Part shown: positions 1 through 11,500 of the stretch, piece after piece
Position numbering within the stretch: the first letter of the stretch is position 1
Layout of the letters: each line of letters begins with the position of its first letter
Source: Diplonema papillatum
Taxonomy: Eukaryota; Euglenozoa; Diplonemea; Diplonemida; Diplonemidae
Length of the DNA: 64,000 nt
NCBI GenBank assembly: GCA_030068145.1
Contig: JAPJBO010000371.1
Location: 144,333-208,332, forward strand
Direction: 5' to 3'
Notes under the pieces: generated by a model
Seen by the model: only the letters and a program-made list of their open reading frames with translations
Told to the model about the DNA's origin: nothing
Database searches by the model: none
Translations under genes and position numbers: made by a program

Positions 1-1800
1 TCGGGACGGCACTTCTGTTCGCTGAACAAATGGGATCACGCATACACCTGTTTTCGACTCACTGGATCACTGGATGGTATAACGTCGTCAAGGACAGGCG
101 TACAAAGTGAGCCTCATGATGGACATTTTTGATACGAACGGCCCGCGTGACGCTTGTCCACCAGAGCCGAGCCGTGCTGATAGTTTGGATTAGAATGCAA
201 AGAAACTGTGGCGGTAATCTGCATCGCCGGCGTTGCGGTTACCTCTTCGCACGCGATGTGACATGCTTTCGCCTCCTTCAACTGATCGTCGCGTTCAGGT
301 GCGCGCTGGGTGGTTCGTTTCACCTTCGACTGCCCGTCCGGCTTCATCGGCTGGCTGCCTTTTTACGGTGTTTGACGTCTTCTGTGGACCTGCCGAGGTC
401 GATCGTCGCTTCTTCGTCTTCGCTCTTGAGACCGGATTTCGCACTTCTGTGCCTTCCACGTCGTCATAGACTGTGTTAGACAGCAGCAGGCAATTCGATG
501 CAGATGCGCTCGGGGTGGAAGAATTAGTCCAATACCAGAACACTGCCTCTCGTGCATTTTTGTTGCTGGCATCATCTGTCTAAAGTCAAACCCTCGAAAC
601 TGCGGCCAGGCAGCCAAGACAGGGTCTAAACAGGAAGGAGAGAAGCAGGGACGAGGTCACGTACCTTACGTCCGAGTAAGAAGGAAGTATAAAGCAACCA
701 AATCAACGGAGGGCGCAGCCGCTCGATGCGTCTTGAACTGTTTTAAGGACTCAGGCAAGTGCAAGCTGGAACTGCGTGCGCCTGCGGATGCTTCAGGCGA
801 GAGATACGATATTCTGCGCTGGAGTCGGAGCCTGCGGTACTCTGCGATTAACCGCTTTTTTTGGCTTCCTCGGCGATCAAACCGCACCTACAGTACAGTC
901 TGATTCAGGCGTACGGTCGCGCGGTTTTGGTTGGTGCCCGAACGGCCCATCTGGCAGTGGAGATACGAAGGGGGCTTAACTTGGCATCGTCGTCAGCCGG
1001 GCGGCCTGGGAGGGGTACCCGCCCCCACACGCACCCAGGGTGAAAAGCTTCGTTTTCGGCCTCCAGCTTAGTTTCAGCACTGCCATCTCGGTCAGGAAAA
1101 GACAGTTATGGCACCCCGTGTCCCGCTATCCTGTTTCCAGCGAACGTCATACCTGGGGCTGCCACCTGCTATAGACCCTCTGATGATGATCATTGGTTGC
1201 CACCTTAAAAGCCCCATCCCCACCCCAGGACTTATAGATCCCGAGTGTGGCACGGTTCGCGAAAACAGTAATTCCCCCTTTCATCGTCCTTTTCCTGTGT
1301 TTTTTTTTGTTTTTTTTTTTTTCCTTCTTGCGTTTCCAGCGTTTTCCTTTTTGCTGTCCCGAAGCTGTGCTTTTTATCCTGGAGCTCCGGGGGTGCGGGA
1401 GGGGGGCGCGGGGTTCATATAGGCGGGAATCCCTTTGTTTTTAGCCCCACCCAAGCCGTTCCAATTTTGTTGGATGCACGCATATCCGCCACCTGCGGTC
1501 TTCCCGTCGGATTTCTTCCACCCGCGCGGCCACGGCAGTACTGTGCACTCACAGTTCTCCCACAAAGTGGTTAGAATAGCCATAACATTTTACCCAGGGA
1601 TGAGAATTTGTGGCCATTGTAGAATATCGTTCTCCACGACCCAGGGAATTTGGAGTCCAATATCGCACGATACGCGGGAAAAAGTTCGTGTCGGCGGAAT
1701 TGGTTTCAGCCCTGGGCATTGATTATTGCCCTTTTCAATGGGCCACAAAGGAAAGGAATTCTAGCCACAACAGCCACAAGGCATTGTGGGTAAATGTTGC
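1..1800. other. No recognisable gene
   Basis: Short open frames occur on both strands (for example a Lys/Arg/Ser/Thr-rich minus-strand stretch at about 295-543), but none has a recognisable domain or a convincing pair of splice sites. A T-rich tract lies near 1297-1325. Unrecognised exons cannot be excluded. Confidence 0.4.
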
Positions 1801-1804
1801 GGCT

Positions 1805-2060
1805 AATCTAAGCTGGGTACAGGGGCGAAACACCCATAGAACCATCTAGTAGCTGGTTCACTCCGAAGTTTCCCTCAGGATAGCTAGAACCAAAACAGGA
1901 GTTACGCCAGGTAAAGCGAATGATTGGAGGCATTTGGAGAAATTGCTTCCTCGACCTATTCTCAAACTTTAAATGGGCGTGAGCTCCGGGTTACTTCATT
2001 GAACCCTGACGTGGCGGGTGACGTTGTGAGAAGGTTGTGGGTGCACAGTGCTGGCCACGG
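1805..2060 (+). rRNA. LSU rRNA fragment (domain II), probably a pseudogene
   Basis: The stretch reads like eukaryotic cytosolic LSU rRNA. It has GGGGCGAAA, then ACCATCTAGTAGCTGGTTC, CCGAAGTTTCCCTCAGGATA, GGTAAAGCGAATGATT and CTATTCTCAAACTTTAAATG in the expected order. Similarity weakens after about 2000 (TTACTTCATTGAACCC) and fades near 2060. The LSU sequence that should precede it lies downstream at 3505-3765, so the order is scrambled. Divergence from the eukaryotic consensus suggests a decayed copy, but expression cannot be judged from sequence. Confidence 0.85.
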
Positions 2061-2419
2061 TTGAATGTTTTTTCCGACAACGCTCGCTCGAGTCCCGGAG
2101 TTTGCGATTTTCGCTTGCGTAGTACCCAGGCCTTACGTTCAGCATGCTGAATGTACGGATTCCAGCACGTCAATTTTCTTAGTTTCTTTTGTACACATGC
2201 TGAAATCAGTACGTTATCAGCACGTACTATCTTTTCTGCAGATTCATCTGGGGAATCAACCGCAGTAACGGCAAATCCTGCTGTTGCTTACCACAGCGAC
2301 ACTGGAGTGTTGAGGCCGTGGAGGAGGCAGAGGCAAAGACATGCAACACTGGCAGGTGAGCCCCCTATGCTCTATTTCTTTTTTGCCTGACCCTACGTAC
2401 TGATTTTCAGTAGGTATTT

Positions 2420-2472
2420 AGCTCCAAGACAAAACCCCGGATCCCTGAGCGAACTTGCACTCTACAAAAGAG
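2420..2472 (+). repeat. Short dispersed repeat, 'CTCTAAAA' family
   Basis: Degenerate copy of a short interspersed sequence with the core AAACCCCGGA, then GCGAACTT, then ACTCTA-AAAG. Better copies are at 3315-3380, 25170-25232 and 53797-53850. Confidence 0.5.
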
Positions 2473-2959
2473 TTGCGTAAGCCCTGGTAGTACCCGCCTT
2501 GTGGACAACTGGCTGCGGTGTGTTTGGACTGGACTGTATGAGCTCCGCTGCATGATTCTCTTGAGAACTCTTGTAGTCGGATGTGGCTTGCCGTCTCTGC
2601 AGTGACGCGCTTTGTTGTTCGACGTGGCGTGCTGCAGCGGGATCCGGTCCGAGGCGGCTCGATTTCCAACGGAAGTTTTTTATGGTAACAAGCTTGCTTG
2701 TCTATATCAAAAAGTGTCGGCTGGTAGCGTGCTGTGCTAAATCACTCGGAACAGGGTTTACACACGTACGCACAAAAAATATGCCGGCTGTGCCTACCCT
2801 AGAACGAATGGACCTACCGAACGTAGATTGGGATACCATCCCAGCCGTACTATTTCCGGCGAGCAGCCCGTCGGCTGTGGGACGGAGACAATGCGTTTTT
2901 GTCCCATCATGCGATACCGCCCATGATGTCGCCAACGGACGACACTGTTCACGTTGTGG

Positions 2960-3180
2960 CGGTGTTTGCATCGCCTCATGCCTGCGGTCCCGGCTCAGGG
3001 GCAGGGACAATCGCGACAGATTCGCCTTGCCAGATTTTTTCTGGTCAGGTCTCGATGAATTGTTTTGATAGTGCGCAGGCGCTTCTGGGTTGCTTTCGAT
3101 AACGAACGAGACCTTGACCATCAGGCGTACTCATTGCCTAGAGGGGGGTTTGGCAGCTTGCTTCTCCCCCAAGATGCGAA
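2960..3180 (+). rRNA. SSU (18S) rRNA fragment, probably a pseudogene
   Basis: The core CGATAACGAACGAGACCTT at about 3099-3117 is an almost exact match to the conserved 18S segment in the 3' major domain. It is followed by a CTAGAGGG element and preceded by weaker 18S-like text (ACAATCGCGACAGATT). Only the core near 3060-3125 is firm; the outer limits are uncertain. Confidence 0.7.
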
Positions 3181-3314
3181 GTACTGATTCGACCTACAAG
3201 CGCTACTCTCGCTTGCGAAAACAGCAAGCCGCCCCACCCAGATGAGTGCCTACGAGTCTCCTGCTAGTCACATGTACAGAATCCCAGTACACGATACCTT
3301 AAAGGAACCTTTAC

Positions 3315-3380
3315 GACAATGGTCACCCGGAGACTATAAAACCCCGGATCTCTAAGTGAACTTACACTCTAAAAGTAAAG
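3315..3380 (+). repeat. Short dispersed repeat, 'CTCTAAAA' family
   Basis: Good copy: ATGGTCACCCGGAGACT, then TAAAACCCCGGAT, then GTGAACTTACACTCTAAAAG. The same order of blocks recurs at 25170-25232 and 53797-53850 (+), at 21215-21290 (-) and, degenerate, at 17922-17962 and 23980-24020. Confidence 0.75.
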
Positions 3381-3504
3381 TCCCGCCCACTTTACTAATG
3401 ATGAAAGACTGCACGTGCACGTCGGGATGGATCGCCAGCTTGCTTAGCTGCAGTGCTACCATCGTCCCGACGCAAAGACGCTCGGAGACCCATGAGGCAC
3501 GGCC

Positions 3505-3765
3505 ATCTTCAGCTAAGGAGTCCAGTACGCGTGCGAGGCTTAGGGTGTGCAATTCACATGTACTGAAAAGGTGATGTGTCAATCCTTGCACAGCCCGATC
3601 CTGATTACCGGAAAGGGGGTTGAGGTCAATTAGTGTGTTTGTGCACTTGCCGGGGCCCGAAGGCTGGTGGACTATGTCTGGATGGGACGAAAGCCGGGAA
3701 TCCCTGGTGGAGGTCCGTTGCGGTGTTGCCATGTAAATCGCTCGTGTCAAAGCTGGGTGATGCAT
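3505..3765 (+). rRNA. LSU rRNA fragment (domains I/II), probably a pseudogene
   Basis: Colinear with eukaryotic LSU: AAGGAGTCCAGTACG, GCGAGGCTTAGGGTGT, CCCGATCCTGAT, GGCCCGAAGGCTGGTGGACT, GGTGGAGGTCCGTTGCGG and ATGTAAATCGCTCGTG. It ends at AAGCTGGGT near 3756, the same nonamer with which the next LSU segment begins at 1811. In a normal rRNA gene this block would directly precede 1805-2060; here it lies 1.5 kb downstream of it. Confidence 0.85.
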
Positions 3766-4080
3766 GGCAGACACGGACGTTGCGTCCTTTCAACCTTTTC
3801 TTCCGTGCCCGCTTTTGCCCACCATTCGTGCTCTCTGCACACTGCACTTTCCAGCGCCCGGGCTTCTCTTGTTTTCCGCGTTCTGGTCCGTTCTGTATGC
3901 TACCTTCTCAATCCCGATCTCGCCCTTCGTCTTACTTTCCTTGCGCTTCCGCGAAAAATAAGAAGGGGAAAAAACGCAACAAAGAGAAAAGTCGAAACCT
4001 TGCGCGACCAAATAAATGAAGCTTCTTCGTCCTCTTTCATTCGCGATGTACACGATTTTGTTTGTGCGCACTAGCGGAAC

Positions 4081-4160
4081 TCACCTGCTTTGGTAAGTTT
4101 CATGTAGTAAGCTGCCAACTACTAATTCTTAGTACCGACAATGCATTGTTAACACAAGAA
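4081..4160 (-). repeat. Dispersed repeat (TGCATTGTTGGTAC family)
   Basis: Minus-strand copy of a roughly 90-bp sequence also present at 36413-36500 and 42975-43070 (+), with a partial copy at 45335-45380. Shared blocks are TGCATTGTTGGTAC, TAGTTGGCAGC, CATGAAACTT and GCAGGTGAG. The last block resembles a splice donor. Confidence 0.65.
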
Positions 4161-4394
4161 AAAGGACGCCAACCCAAACAACTTCCGCCGGTAGAGTAAT
4201 CTTGCCTAAAGAAATCAACTGCCTTCGGGTAGGCTAGTCTGACACTAGTTGTCGTTGGGGGAAAAAAAAACGTAGCTATCTTGCGTGCCAACCCGCTACA
4301 ATGTATTGCGAGGACTAAAAAGACACGTGTTTCGTGTGACATTGACACAACTTGGGTCTGCGGGGCTAAGGGAACACCACAAGCAACAACAAAA

Positions 4395-4946
4395 ATGTTC
4401 GGTCTCTTCTCGGGGAACAAAGAGTCGTTCAACAAGCAGAAGTTGAAGGCGTCGCTGAAGATGGCGGTCACGCGCATGCGGATGCAGCAGAACAAGCGGC
4501 AGAATGGGATAAAGGTGCAGAGAGCGGAGATCGCGAAGCTGGTCCGTGAGGAAAAGTTCGAAAGTGCGCGGATCAAGGTAGAGCAGGTTATCCGCGACGA
4601 GTACTACATAGAAGCCATCGACCTGATCATGCTGCTCTGCGACTTGCTCAGCTCTCGGTTTGCGCTCATTCTCGAATCGACGACGTGTCCAGCCGACTTG
4701 AAAGAAGCCCTCAGCACCGTCGTGTGGGCATGCCCGCGTACCGACGGTTGTAACGAGCTGCAAGACATCCGGAAACAGATCACGCTCAAGTACGGCAAGC
4801 AATGGACGGAAATCGCGAGGGACAACAGCGAAATGGCGGTCAATCAGAAGGTGTACGACAAGCTGTCGTTGCTAGTCCCGGAGCCGGGACTCTGCCTGGA
4901 CTATCTGAAGGGAATCTGCGACGAGTACGAGCTGGACTGGGAACCC
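4395..4946 (+). CDS. IST1: IST1-family ESCRT-III regulator, first exon
   Basis: Encodes 184 residues beginning MFGLFSGNKESFNKQKLKAS, the usual IST1 N-terminus: short, Phe/Lys-rich, followed by a long basic helix (RMRMQQNKRQNGIKVQRAEI) and the helix with V-x-R-D-E-Y-Y-x-E-A-I-D at about residues 69-81. The exon ends after L-D-W-E-P, where the IST1 core domain usually ends. A good donor (GTAAGC) starts at 4947 in phase 0. IST1 proteins bind ESCRT-III and MIT-domain ATPases in endosomal sorting, cytokinesis and membrane remodelling. The ATG at 4395 is chosen because the homology starts exactly there, although the frame is open further upstream. I could not find the following exon(s), which should carry the MIT-interacting C-terminus. 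rRNA fragments flank the exon on both sides. Confidence 0.9.
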
Positions 4947-5222
4947 GTAAGCGCCGCCCTGCACTCTTCGCAGCTGGTTTCATCAACGTTACCCGCCTAT
5001 CCTACGACAACCGAGCAACCGTGCTGCGGGTGCCAGTCGACGAAGCGCCCTGCAGAATACCCTCCTCCGGTATGCGAAGGTTTTGTGCGAACACGTGTCA
5101 GAACAGAGGGCAATCGTCAGGGCGCAAAAAAAAAAAAAAAAGATGAAAAGGTTTTCCCACAACCCCGCCAGGTCACGCCACCCGTTGCAGTGCCAATGTG
5201 CTGCACGGGTATCAGGTGGTAA
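4947..5222 (+). other. IST1 intron or downstream spacer
   Basis: The GTAAGC donor is followed by a frame that stays open to about 5222 but loses IST1 character at once. A run of about 16 A lies at 5127-5142. No acceptor or next exon is evident. Confidence 0.4.
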
Positions 5223-5224
5223 CC

Positions 5225-5600
5225 GTAGGAACCGGCCATAAGGCTCAACCCTCGGAACAACAACGCTCAACAGTGCGTTACGCCCGCGGTCCATTCAGAC
5301 TTGTTTAGACCGGTCGGAGACACGGGGTCTGGATGTGAATTTGGTTACCGTTCGCCGAAGCTAGTCGTGGCCCGATAAATCCTACAGTACTGTAGGTGCC
5401 CTGAGTAACTCGGTTGTGGCTTAGAGGCGTCCAGTGGTGGCATCACGGCACTGTCCGATAAACAACCGTAGATACCCAAGACTAGAAACGGAGTTCCTCT
5501 CGTACTACCCCGTATTGCCGTCGGACTGCGCTGGCCCGATGGGCTCTCTCTCCATCAGTAGGGGAAAGTCGCATTAGGTCGACCCCGGTTGCCGCGTGCA
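5225..5600 (-). rRNA. LSU rRNA 3'-terminal fragment (domain VI with sarcin-ricin loop)
   Basis: Read on the minus strand, the block contains TTTCCCCTACTGATGG, then the sarcin-ricin loop AGTACGAGAGGAAC (about 5491-5504), then GACGCCTCTAAG, and ends near 5225-5270 in TTGTTGTTCCGAGGGTTGAG, which resembles the extreme 3' end of eukaryotic LSU. The sarcin-ricin loop is intact although the flanks are diverged. The orientation is opposite to the neighbouring LSU fragments. Confidence 0.85.
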
Positions 5601-5739
5601 CGGTTGAGACAACACACACTTCACAGCCCGGCCCGAGCGACTTTCCGCCTCCCACGGAAGCAGTTGCCCATGACTACAACGACCTTGAGGTGTGCCCTTT
5701 TCCTTAACACGCTCGACATTCGCAGATGGGGCTCCCCCG

Positions 5740-5870
5740 GAGTACGAAGGCAGTCGCCAGACGGTGGAAAGAACACGTTGCGGATAAGCCTGCGAGGTTT
5801 CCGTGTCAACAGCAATTGGACATGGGTCAGTCGTCTAAGGCAAGGTGTAATTCCGAGCAACCCGGAGCTC
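5740..5870 (+). rRNA. LSU rRNA fragment (domain III region), probably a pseudogene
   Basis: Contains GTTTCCGTGTCAACAGCAAT followed by TGGACATGGGTCAGTCGTC, matching the eukaryotic LSU segment usually read as ...CAACAGCAGTTGGACATGGGTTAGTCG. Both edges are vague. The next 190 bp may be further, more diverged LSU sequence. It lies head-to-head with the minus-strand 3'-end fragment. Confidence 0.75.
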
Positions 5871-7885
5871 CATGCGAGCGTTTACGTAAAAAGAACCTGT
5901 CAGCCAAAAAGCGAACCCGTAACCCCAACAGGCTCGCCTCGAGGCACTGAAGCGCCAGTAGTCGTTGCTGGGTCGGAAACGAAGGTGCTGACTTCTTGCG
6001 TAAACACCTTGCGTCTGCTGGTCCAACGATGCGCACGCATGCAGGGTTGATCTGAAGAGATACCGCCCCTCAATGCATGAGAGGCACAGTGCCCAAACAG
6101 TACACTAACATTTTTGCTTTGTAGCACAGTACTGCACTGTTGTACTGAAAGGAACTTTTCCGGAACAGTGGCTGCGCGTGTGAGGAATGAACCCCGCAAG
6201 ACCTGAGCACCGCAAGTAGTCCCCCCTTGTTCACCCGACGAACCAGGTTGACCTGTCTCAGGTTCCACGCTGCAGCGTATCGTGGACCGAAGGACCCAAG
6301 CACAAGGGCAGATATCATACGGTGTTGAACACATGCCAAGTCCACGTTTCTCCACACTCGCATTTTTGCAAGCCTTTTGCCCCGTGTCAATCCAACCAAC
6401 AACAACCGTGCATGTTGTTGCCAGTTTCGAACCCAAAAAAGAGACCCGTCACTCGTCCACTTTACCACAGCGAAAGCTATGCCGCAAAAGCATGCGTAGT
6501 ACATGCGCCTTCCTCGCGCTCTCCTTAACTCCCGGCTAACCACGTGCCACAGTTTTATTCGCTCAACTCCAAATAGTGCTCTCGTTGTCCGCAGAGTCGT
6601 CGAGAGCATTGTAGTAATACGTTGCGAGGACTATGAAAAAGAAAGGAACCCAAGCAAAACCACGCATTGCTCTGCGTTGGTGGAAGGGGGATGGTGGTGG
6701 CGAGCCTTACATTTCTAGCACTTCGACGAGTAGCGCTGCTTCCATCGCGATTGACTTGCCTGGCCGAGGAGCTCTGCCTCCGTGGTCTGCGGTACTTGCA
6801 CATGGCAGGATGAGCACACCACCCAATCTAGCATCAATCATGCGTGAAAGGCACGAAACATTAAACTTCGATTTCCCCCCCTCCAAAGACTCACATCGCT
6901 CCTGATGAAGATCCGCCTAGTGTGTCTGAACGCGTCGTGCGAAGTACGAGCGCAGCGATGCCTTTTGTCTCGGAGACCGAGTGTTTTTCTCTGTTTTTGC
7001 GCTCAGCCAAGATCAGATTGCCTGCCTCCACGAACCCGCAATGGACCCACACCAGGCTTCGACCTATCCAGGCATCGTTCACCAATGCGAGCCCGACCTG
7101 GCTGATACCGACCAGTTAGTGGCGCTGGCCGCGGAGGTGATCCTCATCTTCGACCCACGAGGGCAGTGTTGCACCGTGACTGGTCAGTGGGCTGGCAATG
7201 TTGCCGTCGGCGATATAGAGTCGTTCAGCTGTTGGGCTTAGACTCGCGGTGGCGGCTGATCCGTTTTGGCTACGTTGCCTACGTGCTCGTGTTCTTTCCC
7301 GAATTCCCGTGTCTTCCCCCTTGCTCGTTTTCTGTCTTTCCGTTCCGTGCCTTCTTCGTTCTCCATCCTCACGAGGAAGCCGCGCGCATGGCGTTTCTCG
7401 ATATGCCTGCTCTCTCTTCCGCTCGCCGCCCTGGCGTCGTCTAGCCCGCAACCCCTTTTCCCCCCGTTCCCCGACACAACCTTGCCTGAGTTCCGGCCTT
7501 CCTGCTTGCTCTCGTCGATTTGCAGACACAAAAGAGCCGCGCCCGAATCACACAGGGCCGGGGAAAGGAGGAGGAAGCAGGTGCGACCCGGGCGGTAAGA
7601 AACATAGCGGTACACTGTGTACAAGCGCTGCATGCGTACGTACGACGCCAGTACCTGAGTATACGGGGAGGCAAGACCAACGCAGTTGCTGGTTGCCACG
7701 CACGTCCTGGCGTGTATTGTGGAACGTACCGCTACAGGGTCCGAATTTGAGTTCTAGGAGGCAACAGAGTGCGGCGACGAAGTGCTGCGGAATGAAGAAG
7801 AGGCAAGCAGCCCCGACCGTAGCGGAAGAACCAAACGAGATACAAGGAAACGGGCGCGGGCGACCCAAAAGAAGGAGACGGACGT
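5871..7885. other. No recognisable gene
   Basis: Short open frames only. A minus-strand copy of the GTGTTGAGCACAT repeat is visible around 6264-6345, and a TTTTCCGGAACA-G-GGCTGCGC element near 6150-6180 recurs at 42255 and 44415. Confidence 0.35.
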
Positions 7886-7889
7886 AGGG

Positions 7890-8045
7890 ACCCGGGCTGA
7901 AAGTACTAGATTTCTACTTGGCAGCAGGACGGTGGCCATGGAAGTCGACATCCGATAATGAGTGTAACAACTAACCTGCCGAATGTACCGGGCTCGAAAA
8001 GGATGACGCTCGAGCGATCTACCCATAGTTAGCCGCGTACTGGTA
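7890..8045 (+). rRNA. LSU rRNA fragment (end of domain II)
   Basis: GCAGCAGGACGGTGGCCATG, GGAAGTCGACATCCG, GAGTGTAACAACTAACCTGC and CGAATGTACCGGGCTCGAAA follow the eukaryotic LSU consensus almost word for word. Similarity fades after TACCCATAGTTAGCCGC. Confidence 0.85.
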
Positions 8046-8214
8046 TCGCAAAGCCAGGCCTCTCTGCCGCAACCTTTCTACCTGCCCGGCGCCAGCCGGC
8101 TTGGCTCGTCCTTCCCTCGAAGTTTGCGGCACAATTGCTGGTATGCCCCAGCACTGCAGTTTTCCGCTGACCTTTTGTGGTACAACTTGCCGCGGCATGC
8201 CCACCACTAGTTCT

Positions 8215-8505
8215 ACTGAAAGGCTGACACGAAGCCTCTGGCCGACAGAACAATGTAGGTACGGGAAGTCGGCAAACTGGATCCGTAACTTCGGGAAAAG
8301 GATTGGCTCTGAGGACACATGCGGGAGTTTGTCAGTGCGGGTTTAGGTCTGGGCTCAGATGGAAGGTGCTGTGAGTGGCGCTCTCGGGTGCTACCCGCGG
8401 CTCCTGATTTCTTCCAGGCCTTCTTGCATGTTGTGCCCGCGATGAAGGGTCAGCTTGGAACTGTTACGAACCAGAGGAACGCCCGCATTGTGCACAGGCG
8501 TGCGG
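8215..8505 (+). rRNA. LSU rRNA fragment (domain IV entry)
   Basis: AGCCTCTGGCCGACAGAACA, ATGTAGGTACGGGAAGTCGG, GGATCCGTAACTTCGGGA and AAGGATTGGCTCTGAGG match LSU. After a diverged loop, CAGCTTGGAACTGTTACGAA resembles the next conserved block. The fragment stops just where the 29-bp satellite begins. Confidence 0.85.
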
Positions 8506-8514
8506 ATAAGTCGA

Positions 8515-11500
8515 GTCGGACAAAGGCCCATGATAAGCGATCAGTCGGACAAAGGCCCATGATAAGCGATCAGTCGGACAAAGGCCCATGATAAGCGATC
8601 AGTCGGACAAAGGCCCATGATAAGCGATCAGTCGGACAAAGGCCCATGATAAGCGATCAGTCGGACAAAGGCCCATGATAAGCGATCAGTCGGACAAAGG
8701 CCCATGATAAGCGATCAGTCGGACAAAGGCCCATGATAAGCGATCAGTCGGACAAAGGCCCATGATAAGCGATCAGTCGGACAAAGGCCCATGATAAGCG
8801 ATCAGTCGGACAAAGGCCCATGATAAGCGATCAGTCGGACAAAGGCCCATGATAAGCGATCAGTCGGACAAAGGCCCATGATAAGCGATCAGTCGGACAA
8901 AGGCCCATGATAAGCGATCAGTCGGACAAAGGCCCATGATAAGCGATCAGTCGGACAAAGGCCCATGATAAGCGATCAGTCGGACAAAGGCCCATGATAA
9001 GCGATCAGTCGGACAAAGGCCCATGATAAGCGATCAGTCGGACAAAGGCCCATGATAAGCGATCAGTCGGACAAAGGCCCATGATAAGCGATCAGTCGGA
9101 CAAAGGCCCATGATAAGCGATCAGTCGGACAAAGGCCCATGATAAGCGATCAGTCGGACAAAGGCCCATGATAAGCGATCAGTCGGACAAAGGCCCATGA
9201 TAAGCGATCAGTCGGACAAAGGCCCATGATAAGCGATCAGTCGGACAAAGGCCCATGATAAGCGATCAGTCGGACAAAGGCCCATGATAAGCGATCAGTC
9301 GGACAAAGGCCCATGATAAGCGATCAGTCGGACAAAGGCCCATGATAAGCGATCAGTCGGACAAAGGCCCATGATAAGCGATCAGTCGGACAAAGGCCCA
9401 TGATAAGCGATCAGTCGGACAAAGGCCCATGATAAGCGATCAGTCGGACAAAGGCCCATGATAAGCGATCAGTCGGACAAAGGCCCATGATAAGCGATCA
9501 GTCGGACAAAGGCCCATGATAAGCGATCAGTCGGACAAAGGCCCATGATAAGCGATCAGTCGGACAAAGGCCCATGATAAGCGATCAGTCGGACAAAGGC
9601 CCATGATAAGCGATCAGTCGGACAAAGGCCCATGATAAGCGATCAGTCGGACAAAGGCCCATGATAAGCGATCAGTCGGACAAAGGCCCATGATAAGCGA
9701 TCAGTCGGACAAAGGCCCATGATAAGCGATCAGTCGGACAAAGGCCCATGATAAGCGATCAGTCGGACAAAGGCCCATGATAAGCGATCAGTCGGACAAA
9801 GGCCCATGATAAGCGATCAGTCGGACAAAGGCCCATGATAAGCGATCAGTCGGACAAAGGCCCATGATAAGCGATCAGTCGGACAAAGGCCCATGATAAG
9901 CGATCAGTCGGACAAAGGCCCATGATAAGCGATCAGTCGGACAAAGGCCCATGATAAGCGATCAGTCGGACAAAGGCCCATGATAAGCGATCAGTCGGAC
10001 AAAGGCCCATGATAAGCGATCAGTCGGACAAAGGCCCATGATAAGCGATCAGTCGGACAAAGGCCCATGATAAGCGATCAGTCGGACAAAGGCCCATGAT
10101 AAGCGATCAGTCGGACAAAGGCCCATGATAAGCGATCAGTCGGACAAAGGCCCATGATAAGCGATCAGTCGGACAAAGGCCCATGATAAGCGATCAGTCG
10201 GACAAAGGCCCATGATAAGCGATCAGTCGGACAAAGGCCCATGATAAGCGATCAGTCGGACAAAGGCCCATGATAAGCGATCAGTCGGACAAAGGCCCAT
10301 GATAAGCGATCAGTCGGACAAAGGCCCATGATAAGCGATCAGTCGGACAAAGGCCCATGATAAGCGATCAGTCGGACAAAGGCCCATGATAAGCGATCAG
10401 TCGGACAAAGGCCCATGATAAGCGATCAGTCGGACAAAGGCCCATGATAAGCGATCAGTCGGACAAAGGCCCATGATAAGCGATCAGTCGGACAAAGGCC
10501 CATGATAAGCGATCAGTCGGACAAAGGCCCATGATAAGCGATCAGTCGGACAAAGGCCCATGATAAGCGATCAGTCGGACAAAGGCCCATGATAAGCGAT
10601 CAGTCGGACAAAGGCCCATGATAAGCGATCAGTCGGACAAAGGCCCATGATAAGCGATCAGTCGGACAAAGGCCCATGATAAGCGATCAGTCGGACAAAG
10701 GCCCATGATAAGCGATCAGTCGGACAAAGGCCCATGATAAGCGATCAGTCGGACAAAGGCCCATGATAAGCGATCAGTCGGACAAAGGCCCATGATAAGC
10801 GATCAGTCGGACAAAGGCCCATGATAAGCGATCAGTCGGACAAAGGCCCATGATAAGCGATCAGTCGGACAAAGGCCCATGATAAGCGATCAGTCGGACA
10901 AAGGCCCATGATAAGCGATCAGTCGGACAAAGGCCCATGATAAGCGATCAGTCGGACAAAGGCCCATGATAAGCGATCAGTCGGACAAAGGCCCATGATA
11001 AGCGATCAGTCGGACAAAGGCCCATGATAAGCGATCAGTCGGACAAAGGCCCATGATAAGCGATCAGTCGGACAAAGGCCCATGATAAGCGATCAGTCGG
11101 ACAAAGGCCCATGATAAGCGATCAGTCGGACAAAGGCCCATGATAAGCGATCAGTCGGACAAAGGCCCATGATAAGCGATCAGTCGGACAAAGGCCCATG
11201 ATAAGCGATCAGTCGGACAAAGGCCCATGATAAGCGATCAGTCGGACAAAGGCCCATGATAAGCGATCAGTCGGACAAAGGCCCATGATAAGCGATCAGT
11301 CGGACAAAGGCCCATGATAAGCGATCAGTCGGACAAAGGCCCATGATAAGCGATCAGTCGGACAAAGGCCCATGATAAGCGATCAGTCGGACAAAGGCCC
11401 ATGATAAGCGATCAGTCGGACAAAGGCCCATGATAAGCGATCAGTCGGACAAAGGCCCATGATAAGCGATCAGTCGGACAAAGGCCCATGATAAGCGATC

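Noticed and set aside
5221..5250. Dinoflagellate spliced-leader relic (CCGTAG...GGCTCAA)
   Set aside because: The middle does not match the leader, and the stretch is better explained as the end of the LSU fragment.
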